Positions 45,962 through 55,508 of a stretch of DNA of 64,000 nucleotides are shown here, piece after piece. Position 1 is the first letter of the stretch. Each line of letters begins with the position of its first letter. This DNA comes from Rhizobium sp. 007 (lineage in GTDB: Bacteria; Pseudomonadota; Alphaproteobacteria; Rhizobiales; Rhizobiaceae): NCBI RefSeq assembly GCF_015353075.1, contig NZ_CP064187.1:3105001-3169000 (forward strand), read 5' to 3'. The notes beneath the pieces are model-generated. The model searched no databases and was not told the origin of the DNA. It saw only the letters and a list, made by a program, of their open reading frames with translations. The position numbers and the translations under genes were made by a program.

Positions 45962-46630
45962 ATGCAGAGCGCTCTCCGCTTTCACGATCGTGCCGACGCG
46001 GGCAGAAGGCTCGCCGAGGCCATTGGCGCACGAAGCGATGACCCGGTCGTGCTCGGTCTGCCGCGCGGCGGCGTGCCTGTGGCATTCGAACTCGCGCGCT
46101 GCCTGCACGCGCCGCTCGATATCCTCCTCGTCCGCAAGATCGGGGCGCCTGGCTATCCGGAATATGCCATCGGCGCTGTCGTCGACGGCAAAAATCCACA
46201 ACGTGTGATGAACGAAGACGTCCTTGTTTATTGCGGCGCGTCCCTCGATTATTTCGAGAAAGAAGCAGCCCGCCAGCTCGAAGAGATAGAGAGGCGCCGA
46301 AAGGTTTACCTCGGCGATCGCCCACCGACTGATCTTGCGAACCGGAGCGTCATTCTCGTCGACGACGGCATTGCCACCGGCGCATCGGTAAAGGCTGGAT
46401 TGAAGGCGCTCCGCCAGGCGGGTGCGGCCCATATCACGCTTGCGGTTCCGGTTGCGCCGCGGATGGTAATCGAGGAACTGAGGGCGCAAGTCGACGAAGT
46501 CTTCTGTCTATCCGCGCCTGAAGACCTCCAGGCGGTCAGCCTTCACTATGACGATTTCAATCAGACCAGCGATGGAGAGGTCACCGAGTTGCTTGCAAGG
46601 ACTGCCTACGGCGACCCCCCGAAGGGCTGA
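45962..46630 (+). CDS. Phosphoribosyltransferase, esterase-associated
   Basis: A 222-residue PRTase. Start VVLGLPRGGVPVAFELA, then LLVRKIGAPGYPEYAIGAV, and the PRPP loop VILVDDGIATGAS (about residues 124-136). This subgroup is typically found beside or fused to erythromycin-esterase-like or dienelactone-hydrolase proteins; its substrate is unknown. ATG 45962 follows the esterase stop by two bases. Confidence 0.88.
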   Translation: MQSALRFHDRADAGRRLAEAIGARSDDPVVLGLPRGGVPVAFELARCLHAPLDILLVRKIGAPGYPEYAIGAVVDGKNPQRVMNEDVLVYCGASLDYFEKEAARQLEEIERRRKVYLGDRPPTDLANRSVILVDDGIATGASVKAGLKALRQAGAAHITLAVPVAPRMVIEELRAQVDEVFCLSAPEDLQAVSLHYDDFNQTSDGEVTELLARTAYGDPPKG

Positions 46631-46744
46631 GGCGATTAAGGCTTCAGCACCACTTCTCCACGTTCTTGCCATTCCAGTAGTGAGGGCGATCGGTATGGAC
46701 CTTGACCATGCGATCCCATGAGAAACGATCTGCGCCGTTTAAGT

Positions 46745-47167
46745 TCAGTGGTGCGGATGCATGCACTGGCCGTGATCGGCAAGGACTTCGATGACCCGGC
46801 ACTGATCCACACGGCCGTGGCCGCAGCCTTCGACCATGATCTCCAGCTCGGCTTTCAATGCCATGAGGCTGCGGATACGCTGTTCGACCTCGATGAGCCG
46901 CGCTTTTGCGATCGCATCGGCTGAAGCGCAGGATTGATCGGGATCATCCTGCAGCGCCAGCAAGGTTCGGATGGAACCGACCTCGAAGCCGAGTTCGCGG
47001 GCATGGCGGATGAAGGCAAGGCGGCGGATATCGGCAGGTTCATAGGAGCGCTGGTTGCCCTCGCTGCGGCTGGGCGCCGCCAGCAGCCCTATGCTCTCAT
47101 AGTAGCGGATCGTCGGAACCTTCACCCCGCTCTGGCGGGCTGCATCGCCGATCGTGATCTTTTTCAT
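46745..47167 (-). CDS. MerR-family metal-responsive regulator (ZntR/CadR-like)
   Basis: A 140-residue regulator with the MerR winged helix at the N-terminus (IGDAARQSGVKVPTIRYYESIGLL) and a dimerisation helix. Its metal-binding residues are Cys in DQSCASAD (about 80), GCGHGRVDQC (about 114-123) and GQCMHPHH at the end. The Cys/His pattern fits zinc, cadmium or lead sensing. It is divergent from a P1B ATPase 71 bp away and shares an operator with it. ATG 47167 has GAGGAAAATC upstream. Confidence 0.9.
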   Translation of the reverse strand: MKKITIGDAARQSGVKVPTIRYYESIGLLAAPSRSEGNQRSYEPADIRRLAFIRHARELGFEVGSIRTLLALQDDPDQSCASADAIAKARLIEVEQRIRSLMALKAELEIMVEGCGHGRVDQCRVIEVLADHGQCMHPHH

Positions 47168-47177
47168 GATTTTCCTC

Positions 47178-47208
47178 TTGCACCTCTAGTCGCTAGAGCA
47201 TGTAGGAA
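47178..47208 (+). promoter_or_regulatory. MerR-type promoter/operator of the metal ATPase
   Basis: TTGCAC at 47178-47183 and TAGGAA at 47203-47208 are 19 bp apart, the long spacing typical of MerR-controlled promoters. Between them CTCTAG and CTAGAG (47184-47198) form a perfect inverted repeat around TCG. The regulator should distort this DNA on binding metal and switch on the ATPase. Confidence 0.75.
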
Positions 47209-47238
47209 GAATGCTGCTGAAGAACAAGGAAATCCGAA

Positions 47239-49449
47239 ATGGCTGAAGCGGCTCGGGCGAAATACAAAGTTGGCGGCATGGACTGCGCATCCTGCGCGGC
47301 GAAGATAGACACGGCAGTCCGCCGCATCGCCGGCGTCGAGGAGGTTTCCGTTTCCGTGACCGCCGGCACGATGACCATCAGCCATGACGGTACCAGTGAT
47401 CTGAAAGCGATCGAGAAGAAGGTGACCGGTCTCGGCTATTCGGTCGTGGCGATGCCGGCGAAGGCGCCGGATCACGATCACGCTGCGCAAGGCCATAATC
47501 ATCGTCATACCGATCATGATCACCATGGACATACTCATTCTGAAAAGGACATCACAGGGGTGCCCGGCCACGACCATGGGCAGATGGGCGGCCTCTGGTG
47601 GCAAAGCAGGAAAGGGCGGCTGACGATCGCAGCCGGTGCGGCTCTTGCCGTGGCCTATGCTGCCGGGCATCTCATGCCGGCGATCGCCTCCTACGCCTTT
47701 GTTGCCGCCGTGCTGATCGGTCTTGTACCGATCGCCCGCCGCGCGATGACGGCGGCACTTTCCGGAACCCCGTTTTCGATCGAGATGCTGATGACGATCG
47801 CGGCCGTCGGCGCCGTTATCATCGACGCCGGAGAGGAGGCCGCAGCCGTCGTCTTCCTCTTTCTGGTCGGCGAGTTGCTGGAAGGGGTTGCCGCCGGACG
47901 TGCTCGGGCGAGCATTCAATCGCTGACGGCGCTCGTGCCGAAGAACGCCTTGCTGGAGGAAAACGGCCAAACGCGCGAAGTGCCGGCGGAAACGCTCGCT
48001 GTTGGCTCCACCATCCTCGTCCGCCCGGGCGACCGGATTTCCGCTGACGGCGTCATCGTCTCGGGCGAAAGCGCGATCGACGAGGCGCCTGTGACGGGGG
48101 AAAGCGTTCCGGTGCGCAAAAGTACCGATGACACGGTCTTTGCCGGAACGGTGAACGGTGATGCCGCGCTCCGTATCAAGGTAACTGCGGCAAGTGCCGA
48201 CAACACGATCGCCCGCGTCATCAAACTCGTCGAGGAAGCGCAAGAATCGAAGGCGCCCACCGAGCGTTTCATCGACCGCTTCTCGCGCTACTATACGCCA
48301 GGCGTCGTCGCGGCCGCGGCATTGGTCGCGATCATCCCGCCGCTCCTTTTTGATGGCGCCTGGGACGAATGGATCTACAAGGGGCTTGCGATCCTGCTGA
48401 TCGGCTGCCCCTGCGCTCTGGTGATCTCGACGCCCGCTGCAATCGCCGCTTCGCTGTCGGCAGGCGCGCGGCGCGGATTGCTGATGAAGGGTGGTGCCGT
48501 GCTGGAAACGCTCGGCAAGGTCACCGCCGTCGCGCTCGATAAAACCGGTACGCTGACCGAAGGTAAGCCGAGGGTGACCGACATCGTGCCTTTCGAATTG
48601 ACGGGGGCTCAAGTGCTTTCGCGCACGGCCGTCCTGGAAAGAAACTCCAGCCACCCTCTCGCACTGGCGATCCTCGATCGCGCAAAGAGCGACAAGGTAC
48701 CCGTACCGCCGGCCTTTGAGGTGGAAGCCATTCCCGGCAAGGGCATGACTGGCCGCGTCGGCGGTGAAAGGCTCGATCTTCTCTCTCCGTCTGCCGCTCG
48801 CGCGACGGGCGCCCTGACGGCCGAACAGGACGAGCGCATCGCTGCATTGAACGAACAGGGCAAAAGCGTATCGGTTCTCCTCGTCGACGGCAAAGCCGCC
48901 GGTTTGATCGCCATGCGCGACGAGCCGCGCGGGGACGCAAAAGCCGGCCTCAAGATGCTGACCGATGCCGGGGTCCGGATCGTCATGCTGACCGGCGACA
49001 ACGAGCGCACAGCAAGGGCGATCGGTGAACAGCTTGGTATCGATGTCCGAGCCGAACTCATGCCCGGAGACAAGCAGCGTTTTGTCGGCGAACTGATGCG
49101 CGAAGGCTTCATTGTCGCCAAAGTCGGCGACGGCATCAACGACGCCCCTGCCCTGGCGGCCGCAGATGTCGGCATCGCCATGGGAGGCGGCACGGACGTA
49201 GCGCTGGAGACCGCGGATGCGGCGGTCTTGCACGGCCGCGTCGGCGACGTGGCGGCGATGATCGAGCTTTCCAAGCGGACGATGCGTAACATCTTCGAAA
49301 ACATCGCCATCGCGCTTGGCCTGAAGGCGGTCTTCCTCGTCACGACCGTCATCGGCCTCACCGGCCTCTGGCCCGCAATCCTCGCCGATACGGGCGCAAC
49401 AGTGCTGGTGACACTCAATGCGCTGCGGCTGCTACGTCCGGTGCGATAG
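47239..49449 (+). CDS. P1B-type heavy-metal ATPase (zinc/cadmium/lead class)
   Basis: A 736-residue efflux ATPase. An N-terminal HMA domain carries GMDCASCAAKID; a His-rich linker (DHDHAAQGHNHRH and more) follows. The membrane metal site is CPC in IGCPCALVIS, phosphorylation is at DKTGTLTEG, the nucleotide site holds SSHPLALAI, and the hinge GDGINDAPALAAADVG is present. The CPC motif with the His-rich linker and ZntR-like regulator point to zinc, cadmium or lead export. Promoter and divergent regulator lie directly upstream. Confidence 0.94.
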   Translation: MAEAARAKYKVGGMDCASCAAKIDTAVRRIAGVEEVSVSVTAGTMTISHDGTSDLKAIEKKVTGLGYSVVAMPAKAPDHDHAAQGHNHRHTDHDHHGHTHSEKDITGVPGHDHGQMGGLWWQSRKGRLTIAAGAALAVAYAAGHLMPAIASYAFVAAVLIGLVPIARRAMTAALSGTPFSIEMLMTIAAVGAVIIDAGEEAAAVVFLFLVGELLEGVAAGRARASIQSLTALVPKNALLEENGQTREVPAETLAVGSTILVRPGDRISADGVIVSGESAIDEAPVTGESVPVRKSTDDTVFAGTVNGDAALRIKVTAASADNTIARVIKLVEEAQESKAPTERFIDRFSRYYTPGVVAAAALVAIIPPLLFDGAWDEWIYKGLAILLIGCPCALVISTPAAIAASLSAGARRGLLMKGGAVLETLGKVTAVALDKTGTLTEGKPRVTDIVPFELTGAQVLSRTAVLERNSSHPLALAILDRAKSDKVPVPPAFEVEAIPGKGMTGRVGGERLDLLSPSAARATGALTAEQDERIAALNEQGKSVSVLLVDGKAAGLIAMRDEPRGDAKAGLKMLTDAGVRIVMLTGDNERTARAIGEQLGIDVRAELMPGDKQRFVGELMREGFIVAKVGDGINDAPALAAADVGIAMGGGTDVALETADAAVLHGRVGDVAAMIELSKRTMRNIFENIAIALGLKAVFLVTTVIGLTGLWPAILADTGATVLVTLNALRLLRPVR

Positions 49450-49575
49450 CGAGCCAACCATAGCTTGTGATGAATTTTCGATGACACGGGAACCATGTTG
49501 CCGTCCGCGCATTCCCGCATTCGGGCTGTATTCTTCGAATGCGGCGCCCGGGCAAATCTCGATGGGGAGGATATC

Positions 49576-50091
49576 ATGGATCGCAGAAATCTTACGGCAT
49601 TGCTCGGCATACTTGCCGTCGCCGGCTACCAGAACCGCGACAAAATCGCCGCAGCACTCCGCGAACTCACGCAAGGCGGCGCACAGCCGCAAACTGCCGG
49701 CACGGAGCCCGGCGGAGTGCCCTCGCAACCTTCTGGAGGAGGCTTGGGCGGACTTCTCGGCGGCCTTGCAGGCGGTGGTCTTGGTGACCTCGTCAAGGGC
49801 GGCTCCGCCGGCGGTATCCTGAGTGGCGGCCTTGGCGGCCTACTCGATCAGTTCACCAAGAACGGCTATGGCGAAACGGCGGATTCATGGGTATCGCCCG
49901 GTGCGAACAAGCCGATCGACGACCGGCAGCTCTCGCAAGCGCTCGGCGCGGACGTTCTCGAAGAACTTTCTGCAAAGACGGGCTTGCGTGAGGATGAAAT
50001 CCTCAAACGCCTTTCAAAAGACCTACCGAAGGCCGTCGATGACCTGACACCACAAGGTCAGATTCCGAACAGCGCCAACTTTTCGATCTGA
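49576..50091 (+). CDS. YidB-like protein (DUF937)
   Basis: A 171-residue protein with a helical start (LTALLGILAVAGYQNRDK), a Gly-rich central stretch (GGGLGGLLGGLAGGGLGD), and the C-terminal YidB fold (SWVSPGANKPIDDRQLSQAL, then LSAKTGLREDEIL). The family function is unknown. ATG 49576 has GGGGAGG five bases before it; upstream starts lack a site. A hairpin follows the stop. Confidence 0.85.
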   Translation: MDRRNLTALLGILAVAGYQNRDKIAAALRELTQGGAQPQTAGTEPGGVPSQPSGGGLGGLLGGLAGGGLGDLVKGGSAGGILSGGLGGLLDQFTKNGYGETADSWVSPGANKPIDDRQLSQALGADVLEELSAKTGLREDEILKRLSKDLPKAVDDLTPQGQIPNSANFSI

Positions 50092-50102
50092 TTGAAAGCT
50101 TT

Positions 50103-50128
50103 GCCCGGCGCAGTCCCCCGCGCCGGGC
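50103..50128 (+). terminator. Hairpin after the YidB-like gene
   Basis: GCCCGGCGC and GCGCCGGGC form a perfect nine-base stem with an eight-base loop, 11 bp after the stop. Only a weak T-rich stretch follows. Convergent with serA, so it may serve both sides. Confidence 0.6.
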
Positions 50129-50155
50129 ATTCGCATTCTTCCTTGGGAGGAAATC

Positions 50156-51751
50156 TTAATCGACCGCGAAGACCAAGGGCTTGGCCTGGCGGATTGCCCG
50201 GTGGGCCGTCAGCTTCGCGAGAACGTCGTCGCCGATCGGACCATCGACATAGAGGAGCGCGATCGCATCACCACCCTGCTTGTCGCGGCCGAGCTGGAAG
50301 TTGGCGATGTTCACACCGGCTTCCCCGAGCGTCGTGCCGATGAAGCCGATCATGCCGGGAACGTCGGTGTTGGCAATATAGACCATGTGGCTGCCGACAT
50401 CGGCATCGAGGTTGATGCCCTTGATCTGGATGAAGCGCGGCTTGCCGTCGGAGAAGACGGTACCGGCGATCGAGCGCGTCATGCTTTCGGTCGTCACCGT
50501 GAGCTTGATGTAGCCGTCGAAGACGCCGGTCTTGTCGCGCTTGACCTCGGAGAGCACGATGCCCTTTTCCTTGATCATGATCGGGGCCGAAACCATGTTG
50601 ACGTCGGCAACCTGCGTGCGGATCAGACCGGCAAGCAGCGCGCTCGTCAGCGCCCGGGTATTCATGTTCGCCGTGGCGCCGTCGTAGAGGATCTCGATTT
50701 CCTTGATCGGCTCCTCGGTGACCTGGCCGACGAAGGCGCCGAGAACGTCGGCGAGCCTGATGAACGGCTTCAGGATCGGCGCTTCTTCAGCCGTGATCGA
50801 CGGCATGTTGATAGCGTTGGAAACGGCACCCTTGACCAGGTAGTCCGCCATCTGCTCGGCAACCTGCAGGGCGACGTTTTCCTGCGCTTCCGTGGTCGAC
50901 GCACCGAGATGCGGCGTGCAGACGACGTTTGGCAGACCGAAGAGCGGGCTTTCTTTGGCGGGCTCGACCTCGAAAACATCGAAGGCAGCACCGGCGACAT
51001 GGCCGGACTTGATCGCCTCTGCAAGCGCAGCCTCATCGACGAGACCGCCGCGGGCGCAGTTGATGATGCGCACACCCGGCTTCGTCTTCGCCAGTGCGTC
51101 CCTGTTGAGGATACCGCGCGTCTTGTCCGTCATCGGCACATGCAGCGTGATGAAGTCAGCCTTGGCAAGCAGTTCGTCGAGCTCGACCTTGATAACGCCC
51201 ATTTCCTCAGCGCGCTCCTTGGACAGGAACGGGTCGTAGGCGAGAACGTGCATCTTGAGACCAATGGCGCGAGCGCAGACGATCGAGCCAATGTTGCCGG
51301 CACCGATAACGCCAAGCGTCTTGCCGGTGATTTCGACACCCATGAACTTCGACTTCTCCCACTTGCCGGCCTGCGTCGAGGCATCAGCCTGCGGCAGCTG
51401 GCGGGCAACGGCGAACATCAGCGCGATTGCGTGTTCGGCGGTCGTGATGGAGTTGCCGAAGGGCGTGTTCATGACGATGATGCCGCGGCGCGAGGCAGCC
51501 GGGATATCGACATTGTCGACACCGATGCCGGCGCGCCCAATGACCTTGAGGTTGGTCGCGGCTGCAATCAGCTTTTCCGTCGCCTTTGTGGCGGAGCGGA
51601 TGGCAAGACCGTCATAGTTGCCGATGATTTCGGCGAGCTTGTCCTTGTCCTTGCCGAGTTGCGGCTGGAAATCGACTTCGACGCCGCGGTCGCGGAAGAT
51701 CTGGACGGCGGTTTCCGACAATTCGTCGGATACGAGAACGCGAGGTGCCAT
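50156..51751 (-). CDS. serA: D-3-phosphoglycerate dehydrogenase
   Basis: A 531-residue enzyme making 3-phosphohydroxypyruvate, the first step of serine synthesis. It has the NAD-binding motif GVIGAGNIGSIV, the catalytic residues in RIINCARGGLVDE and HLGASTTEAQENV, an intervening ASB domain and a C-terminal ACT domain (ANTDVPGMIGFIGTTLGEAG). The length matches the long SerA type. It lies 82 bp downstream of serC on the same strand and should share its transcript. Confidence 0.96.
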   Translation of the reverse strand: MAPRVLVSDELSETAVQIFRDRGVEVDFQPQLGKDKDKLAEIIGNYDGLAIRSATKATEKLIAAATNLKVIGRAGIGVDNVDIPAASRRGIIVMNTPFGNSITTAEHAIALMFAVARQLPQADASTQAGKWEKSKFMGVEITGKTLGVIGAGNIGSIVCARAIGLKMHVLAYDPFLSKERAEEMGVIKVELDELLAKADFITLHVPMTDKTRGILNRDALAKTKPGVRIINCARGGLVDEAALAEAIKSGHVAGAAFDVFEVEPAKESPLFGLPNVVCTPHLGASTTEAQENVALQVAEQMADYLVKGAVSNAINMPSITAEEAPILKPFIRLADVLGAFVGQVTEEPIKEIEILYDGATANMNTRALTSALLAGLIRTQVADVNMVSAPIMIKEKGIVLSEVKRDKTGVFDGYIKLTVTTESMTRSIAGTVFSDGKPRFIQIKGINLDADVGSHMVYIANTDVPGMIGFIGTTLGEAGVNIANFQLGRDKQGGDAIALLYVDGPIGDDVLAKLTAHRAIRQAKPLVFAVD

Positions 51752-51833
51752 TGGGGGCTTCCTTCAAAAGTGTTCAGCGATGATAAATGAATGCGGAGGC
51801 CCCGCTCAGTGAGCGGAGCCGGATGCGATCACG

Positions 51834-53012
51834 TCAGGCAGCAGCCTGGGAAAGCGTCGCCTTCTGCGTCTCGAAGGCCCAGGAGATCCAGGGCATCAGC
51901 TTCTGCATGTCGGCGGTTTCGATCGTGGCGCCTGCCCAGATACGGAGGCCCGAGGGCGCGTCGCGATAATGGCCGATGTCGTAGGCGACACCTTCCTTCT
52001 CGAGCAGCGAGACGATGCCCTTGGCAAAATTCGCCTGGCCGTCGGCGTCGAGTGCCGCAACATCCTTGTCGACGATCTTCAGGCAGACCGACGTATTAGA
52101 CGCGGTCTCCGGCTTCACCGCCAGGTTGGCGATCCAGTCGTTGGCCGCAACGAAATCGGCTATGACCTTGGCATTCGCATCGGCACGCGCCATCAGCGCC
52201 CTGAGGCCGCCGAGCTGCTTTGCCCAAAAAAGTGCATCGAGATAGTCCTCGACGCAGAGCATCGAAGGCGTGTTGATCGTCTCGCCCTGAAAAATGCCTT
52301 CGGAGAGCTTGCCGCCGGAAGTCATGCGGAAGATCTTCGGCAGCGGCCAGGCCGGCGTATAGGTCAGCAGGCGCTCAACCGCGCGCGGTGAAAGGATGAT
52401 GACACCATGCGCGCCCTCGCCGCCGAGAACCTTCTGCCAGGAAAAGGTGACGACATCGAGCTTGGCGAAATCGAGGTTCTGCGCAAAAGCGGCAGACGTC
52501 GCGTCGCAGATCGTCAGTCCCTTGCGGTCGGCAGGGATGAAATCACCGTTCGGAACGCGAACGCCCGAGGTGGTACCGTTCCAGGTGAAGACCACGTCGC
52601 GGTCGAAATCGACGGAGGCAAGGTCTGGCAGCTCGCCGTAACCGGCTTCGAGCTTGCGGACGTCCTTGAGCTTCAGTTGCTTGACGACATCAGTGACCCA
52701 GCCGGCGCCGAAGCTTTCCCAGGCGAGCATGTCGACGCCGCGCTCACCGAGCAGCGACCAGAGCGCCATTTCAACGGCGCCGGTATCGGAAGCCGGAACG
52801 ATGCCGATGCGGTAATCCGCCGGCACTTCCAGGACTTCGCGGGTAAGATCGATGGCTTGCTTCAGCTTTGCCTTGCCGACTTTCGCGCGGTGCGAACGGC
52901 CGAGAGCCGCGTCAGAAAGGGCATCGAGCGTCCAACCGGGGCGCTTTGAGCAGGGGCCAGAAGAGAAATGAGTATTTTGCGGACGTACGTCCGGCTTTGC
53001 GGTCTTCGCCAT
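51834..53012 (-). CDS. serC: Phosphoserine aminotransferase
   Basis: A 392-residue PLP enzyme that makes phosphoserine from phosphohydroxypyruvate and glutamate. The PLP lysine lies in [15 protein letters not shown], and [15 protein letters not shown] near the start fits the alphaproteobacterial type. It precedes serA and is headed by a structured leader that covers its ribosome site. Confidence 0.95.
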   Translation of the reverse strand: MAKTAKPDVRPQNTHFSSGPCSKRPGWTLDALSDAALGRSHRAKVGKAKLKQAIDLTREVLEVPADYRIGIVPASDTGAVEMALWSLLGERGVDMLAWESFGAGWVTDVVKQLKLKDVRKLEAGYGELPDLASVDFDRDVVFTWNGTTSGVRVPNGDFIPADRKGLTICDATSAAFAQNLDFAKLDVVTFSWQKVLGGEGAHGVIILSPRAVERLLTYTPAWPLPKIFRMTSGGKLSEGIFQGETINTPSMLCVEDYLDALFWAKQLGGLRALMARADANAKVIADFVAANDWIANLAVKPETASNTSVCLKIVDKDVAALDADGQANFAKGIVSLLEKEGVAYDIGHYRDAPSGLRIWAGATIETADMQKLMPWISWAFETQKATLSQAAA

Positions 53013-53075
53013 GTGCTATCCTTCCAGATAGATAGCTCCTCGTTGGGGAGGAGTGTCCCGCCGCCGTGGATATAG
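53013..53075 (-). ncRNA. serC leader RNA
   Basis: Two consecutive hairpins lie directly before serC on the minus strand: CTCCTC/GAGGAG (53048-53053 with 53036-53041) and GCTATC/GATAGC (53031-53036 with 53015-53020). The second stem contains the Shine-Dalgarno GGAAGGA and ends three bases before ATG. This matches the serC leader motif described for alphaproteobacterial serC-serA operons, whose last stem masks the ribosome site. The 5' limit is uncertain. Confidence 0.8.
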
Positions 53076-53329
53076 ATGACGCGCATTATAGTCAACGTGG
53101 AAGTGTCGCATCCGGAGGATTTTTTGACGCAGGCGCGATCAAGACCGCTTCATCCATGCGGGGGCCGACAGGGGGAGAACGACCCGAAGAAAGCTGTCCT
53201 ATGCTAGTGCGATAAGATATCGGCAGTCCCAGCTTTCGACCTGAAGACCCGCGTAGGCGCACTTGATGCGCAGACAATGGCACACCTCGAAAGTAGACTT
53301 CTGAACGTACTTAATCTGCACCCATGACG

Positions 53330-53356
53330 AAAAAAGCCGCCCCAACGGGCGGCTTT
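53330..53356 (-). terminator. Terminator of the outer-membrane barrel gene
   Basis: GCCGCCC, GTTG loop, GGGCGGC and six T residues on the minus strand, 24 bp after the stop. A perfect intrinsic terminator. The rest of the space up to the serC leader (53080-53330) shows no gene. Confidence 0.92.
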
Positions 53357-53379
53357 CGATCAGTAGCTGAGACTGCGGA

Positions 53380-54216
53380 TCACTTGTAGACCGACGGCTG
53401 CAGCGGAATTTCCGGCGGCGGCTCGTAGCTTGCCTGCTGGCAACCGCCGAAGAGGTAACGGGCGCCGACGCGGGCTTCATGAACATTGAAGCCCTTGTCC
53501 CGGCCAGGACCACCATTGCTCGCGTAACCGAACATGCTGCCGCCGTCGACATGCAGGAAGCGATAGCCGACATCCGCCTTGACATTACAAGTGACGTCGA
53601 TCGAGGCGCCGGCCATCAGCGCGTAGCTAAAGCGCCAGTTGCCGCGGCCGCCATGGATCACTTCGTCATCGCAACCGCCGCCATCATCCTGGCAGGAGAC
53701 GTTACGAAGATTTTTCCATTTGACATAGGTACCGCCGATGCCACCGCCGACATAAGGCGTGAAGACGCCGTAAGTGCCGAGGTCGACATAGGCATTCGCC
53801 ATCAGCGTCCAGGCCGTGAGCGACGAGACGTCGCGAGACGTGCAGGCCTCGAGTGGGTCGCCGCACAGGCCGGTCGTTGAGCCGCGGAAATCAGCCTTGG
53901 TCAGGTAGTCGAGCGTAAGGTCGGTGCGGAAGTAATTGTTGATCTGGTAACCAACGCCGCCGCCGACCGTCCAGGAGTCGCGTAGCTCGGCCTTGTCGAA
54001 ATCGACCTCATTGGCGTTGCTTCCCTGGAAGTAGCGGGCCCCGCGCATGTCGGTGAAGCCGTAGCCGACATCGCCGCGCAGATACCAGCCGGTCGATTCA
54101 GTTACCGTGACTTCCGGCGGCATTTCCGGCGCGGGCTCGATAGGAGCGAGATCGGCGGCGAAAGCATTTGATGTGACAAGCAATGCGGCAAAGATGCCGG
54201 ACAAGCTTCTTTTCAT
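53380..54216 (-). CDS. Outer-membrane beta-barrel protein (RopB/Omp25-like)
   Basis: A 278-residue exported protein with a Sec signal (LSGIFAALLVTSNAFAADL). The mature part has a Pro/Glu-rich start, then alternating beta strands (GWYLRGDVGYGFTDMRGARY, VGGGVGYQINNYFRTDLTLD, later TPYVGGGIGGTYVKW) and a late strand VHEARVGARYLFGG. This fits the rhizobial RopB/Brucella Omp25-31 group. Two Cys pairs (LCGDPLEAC and CQDDGGGC) may form disulfides in loops. ATG 54216 has GGAGTG upstream. Confidence 0.85.
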   Translation of the reverse strand: MKRSLSGIFAALLVTSNAFAADLAPIEPAPEMPPEVTVTESTGWYLRGDVGYGFTDMRGARYFQGSNANEVDFDKAELRDSWTVGGGVGYQINNYFRTDLTLDYLTKADFRGSTTGLCGDPLEACTSRDVSSLTAWTLMANAYVDLGTYGVFTPYVGGGIGGTYVKWKNLRNVSCQDDGGGCDDEVIHGGRGNWRFSYALMAGASIDVTCNVKADVGYRFLHVDGGSMFGYASNGGPGRDKGFNVHEARVGARYLFGGCQQASYEPPPEIPLQPSVYK

Positions 54217-54434
54217 GATCCACTCCAAAATCCAGTTGCATCGGCAGAGCGGACCCCCTGCCAATCTGAAAGGCTTTGCATGGATAATGAATTGGAAACG
54301 TTAAAAGCTGCTTAACTGTAAAAATTAACTACGTTTTTTGCCAAGCAACATGGCTGAGCAACCCGTTGAAGTTAACGGAAACATGTCGAAGCCAAACAAT
54401 TCTTCGATCTTCTAAGGTTCGACAAGTGATCGCG

Positions 54435-54767
54435 TCAGAGGCCCACACTGGAGAAGGTCAGCCGCGTGAAGATCGTATAGTTCGATTCCGAGACCATCAT
54501 GGCGACGAAAACAAGCACCAGAACCGGCGGCACCAGGATTGCATAGACAAGTGCCAGCCGCTCCCACGCCATGTGCATGAAGACGGCGACGATCAGTCCT
54601 GCCTTCAGCACCATGAAGAACAGGATCAGGAACCACCGCGCATAGCCCTGGATGGCGAAATAGTCGACCAGGTACGAGAAGGTGCTGAGGACGAAAAGCA
54701 ACCCCCAGACCAGGAGATAGAGCTTGACGGGGTGTTGTTGTCCGGAATGCGTTTGCGCATGTGCCAT
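54435..54767 (-). CDS. Cytochrome oxidase subunit IV (small, prokaryotic type)
   Basis: A 110-residue membrane protein with three helices (LYLLVWGLLFVLSTFSYLV first) typical of subunit IV of haem-copper oxidases. ATG 54767 has GAGGA upstream. Last gene of the oxidase cluster, nine bases after the second subunit III-type gene. Confidence 0.85.
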   Translation of the reverse strand: MAHAQTHSGQQHPVKLYLLVWGLLFVLSTFSYLVDYFAIQGYARWFLILFFMVLKAGLIVAVFMHMAWERLALVYAILVPPVLVLVFVAMMVSESNYTIFTRLTFSSVGL

Positions 54768-54775
54768 GGCAGTCC

Positions 54776-55498
54776 TCACCACAAATAGAAGAATGCGAAG
54801 ATGAACACCCAGACGAGATCGACGAAGTGCCAGTAGAGACCCATGATCTCAACGATCTCGTAATCACCCTTGCGGCTGGTAAAAAAGCCCCGCCGCTCCG
54901 TGTCGAAATCACCGCGCCAGACCTTGCGGGCGACGATCAGAAGGAAAATCACGCCGAAAGTGACATGGGTGCCGTGGAATCCGGTGATCATGAAGAACGA
55001 CGAACCGAATTGCGCCGCACCCCAGGGATTCTCCCAGGGCCGTACGCCTTCCGAGATCAGTTTCGTCCATTCGAACGCCTGCATGCCGACGAATGTCGCG
55101 CCGAGAACCGCTGTCAACAGCATCAGGGCAGCCGTCCGTCCGCGTTCGCGGCGATATCCAAAATTGACAGCCATCGCCATCGTGCCGGAACTGCTGATGA
55201 GGACGAAGGTCATGATGGCGATCAGAATCAGCGGCAATTCCTGCCCACCGATATGAAGCGCGAAGACCTCGCTGGGATTCGGCCAATCGACAGGCGTAGA
55301 CATGCGCGCGGTCATATAGGCAAGCAGAAAGCAGCCGAAGACGAAGGTGTCGCTGAGGAGGAAGATCCACATCATGGCCTTCCCCCACGAGACGTTCTTG
55401 AACGCCCGCTGGTCGGAAGACAGATCGGCCGCGATCCCACGCAGGCCTTCGGGCCGCTCGAGTGTTCCGCCGGTTTGCGCTTGCGTATATTCAGCCAT
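54776..55498 (-). CDS. coxP: Cytochrome c oxidase subunit III (CoxP-like)
   Basis: A 240-residue protein with about five to seven helices. Family blocks WGKAMMWIFLLSDTFVFG, FMITGFHGTHVTFGVIFLL and GLYWHFVDLVWVFIF are present. It is the second of two adjacent subunit III genes, an arrangement known from the coxMNOP operon of Bradyrhizobium. Symbol by analogy with that operon. Confidence 0.88.
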   Translation of the reverse strand: MAEYTQAQTGGTLERPEGLRGIAADLSSDQRAFKNVSWGKAMMWIFLLSDTFVFGCFLLAYMTARMSTPVDWPNPSEVFALHIGGQELPLILIAIMTFVLISSSGTMAMAVNFGYRRERGRTAALMLLTAVLGATFVGMQAFEWTKLISEGVRPWENPWGAAQFGSSFFMITGFHGTHVTFGVIFLLIVARKVWRGDFDTERRGFFTSRKGDYEIVEIMGLYWHFVDLVWVFIFAFFYLW

Positions 55499-55508
55499 CC
55501 TTCATCCC

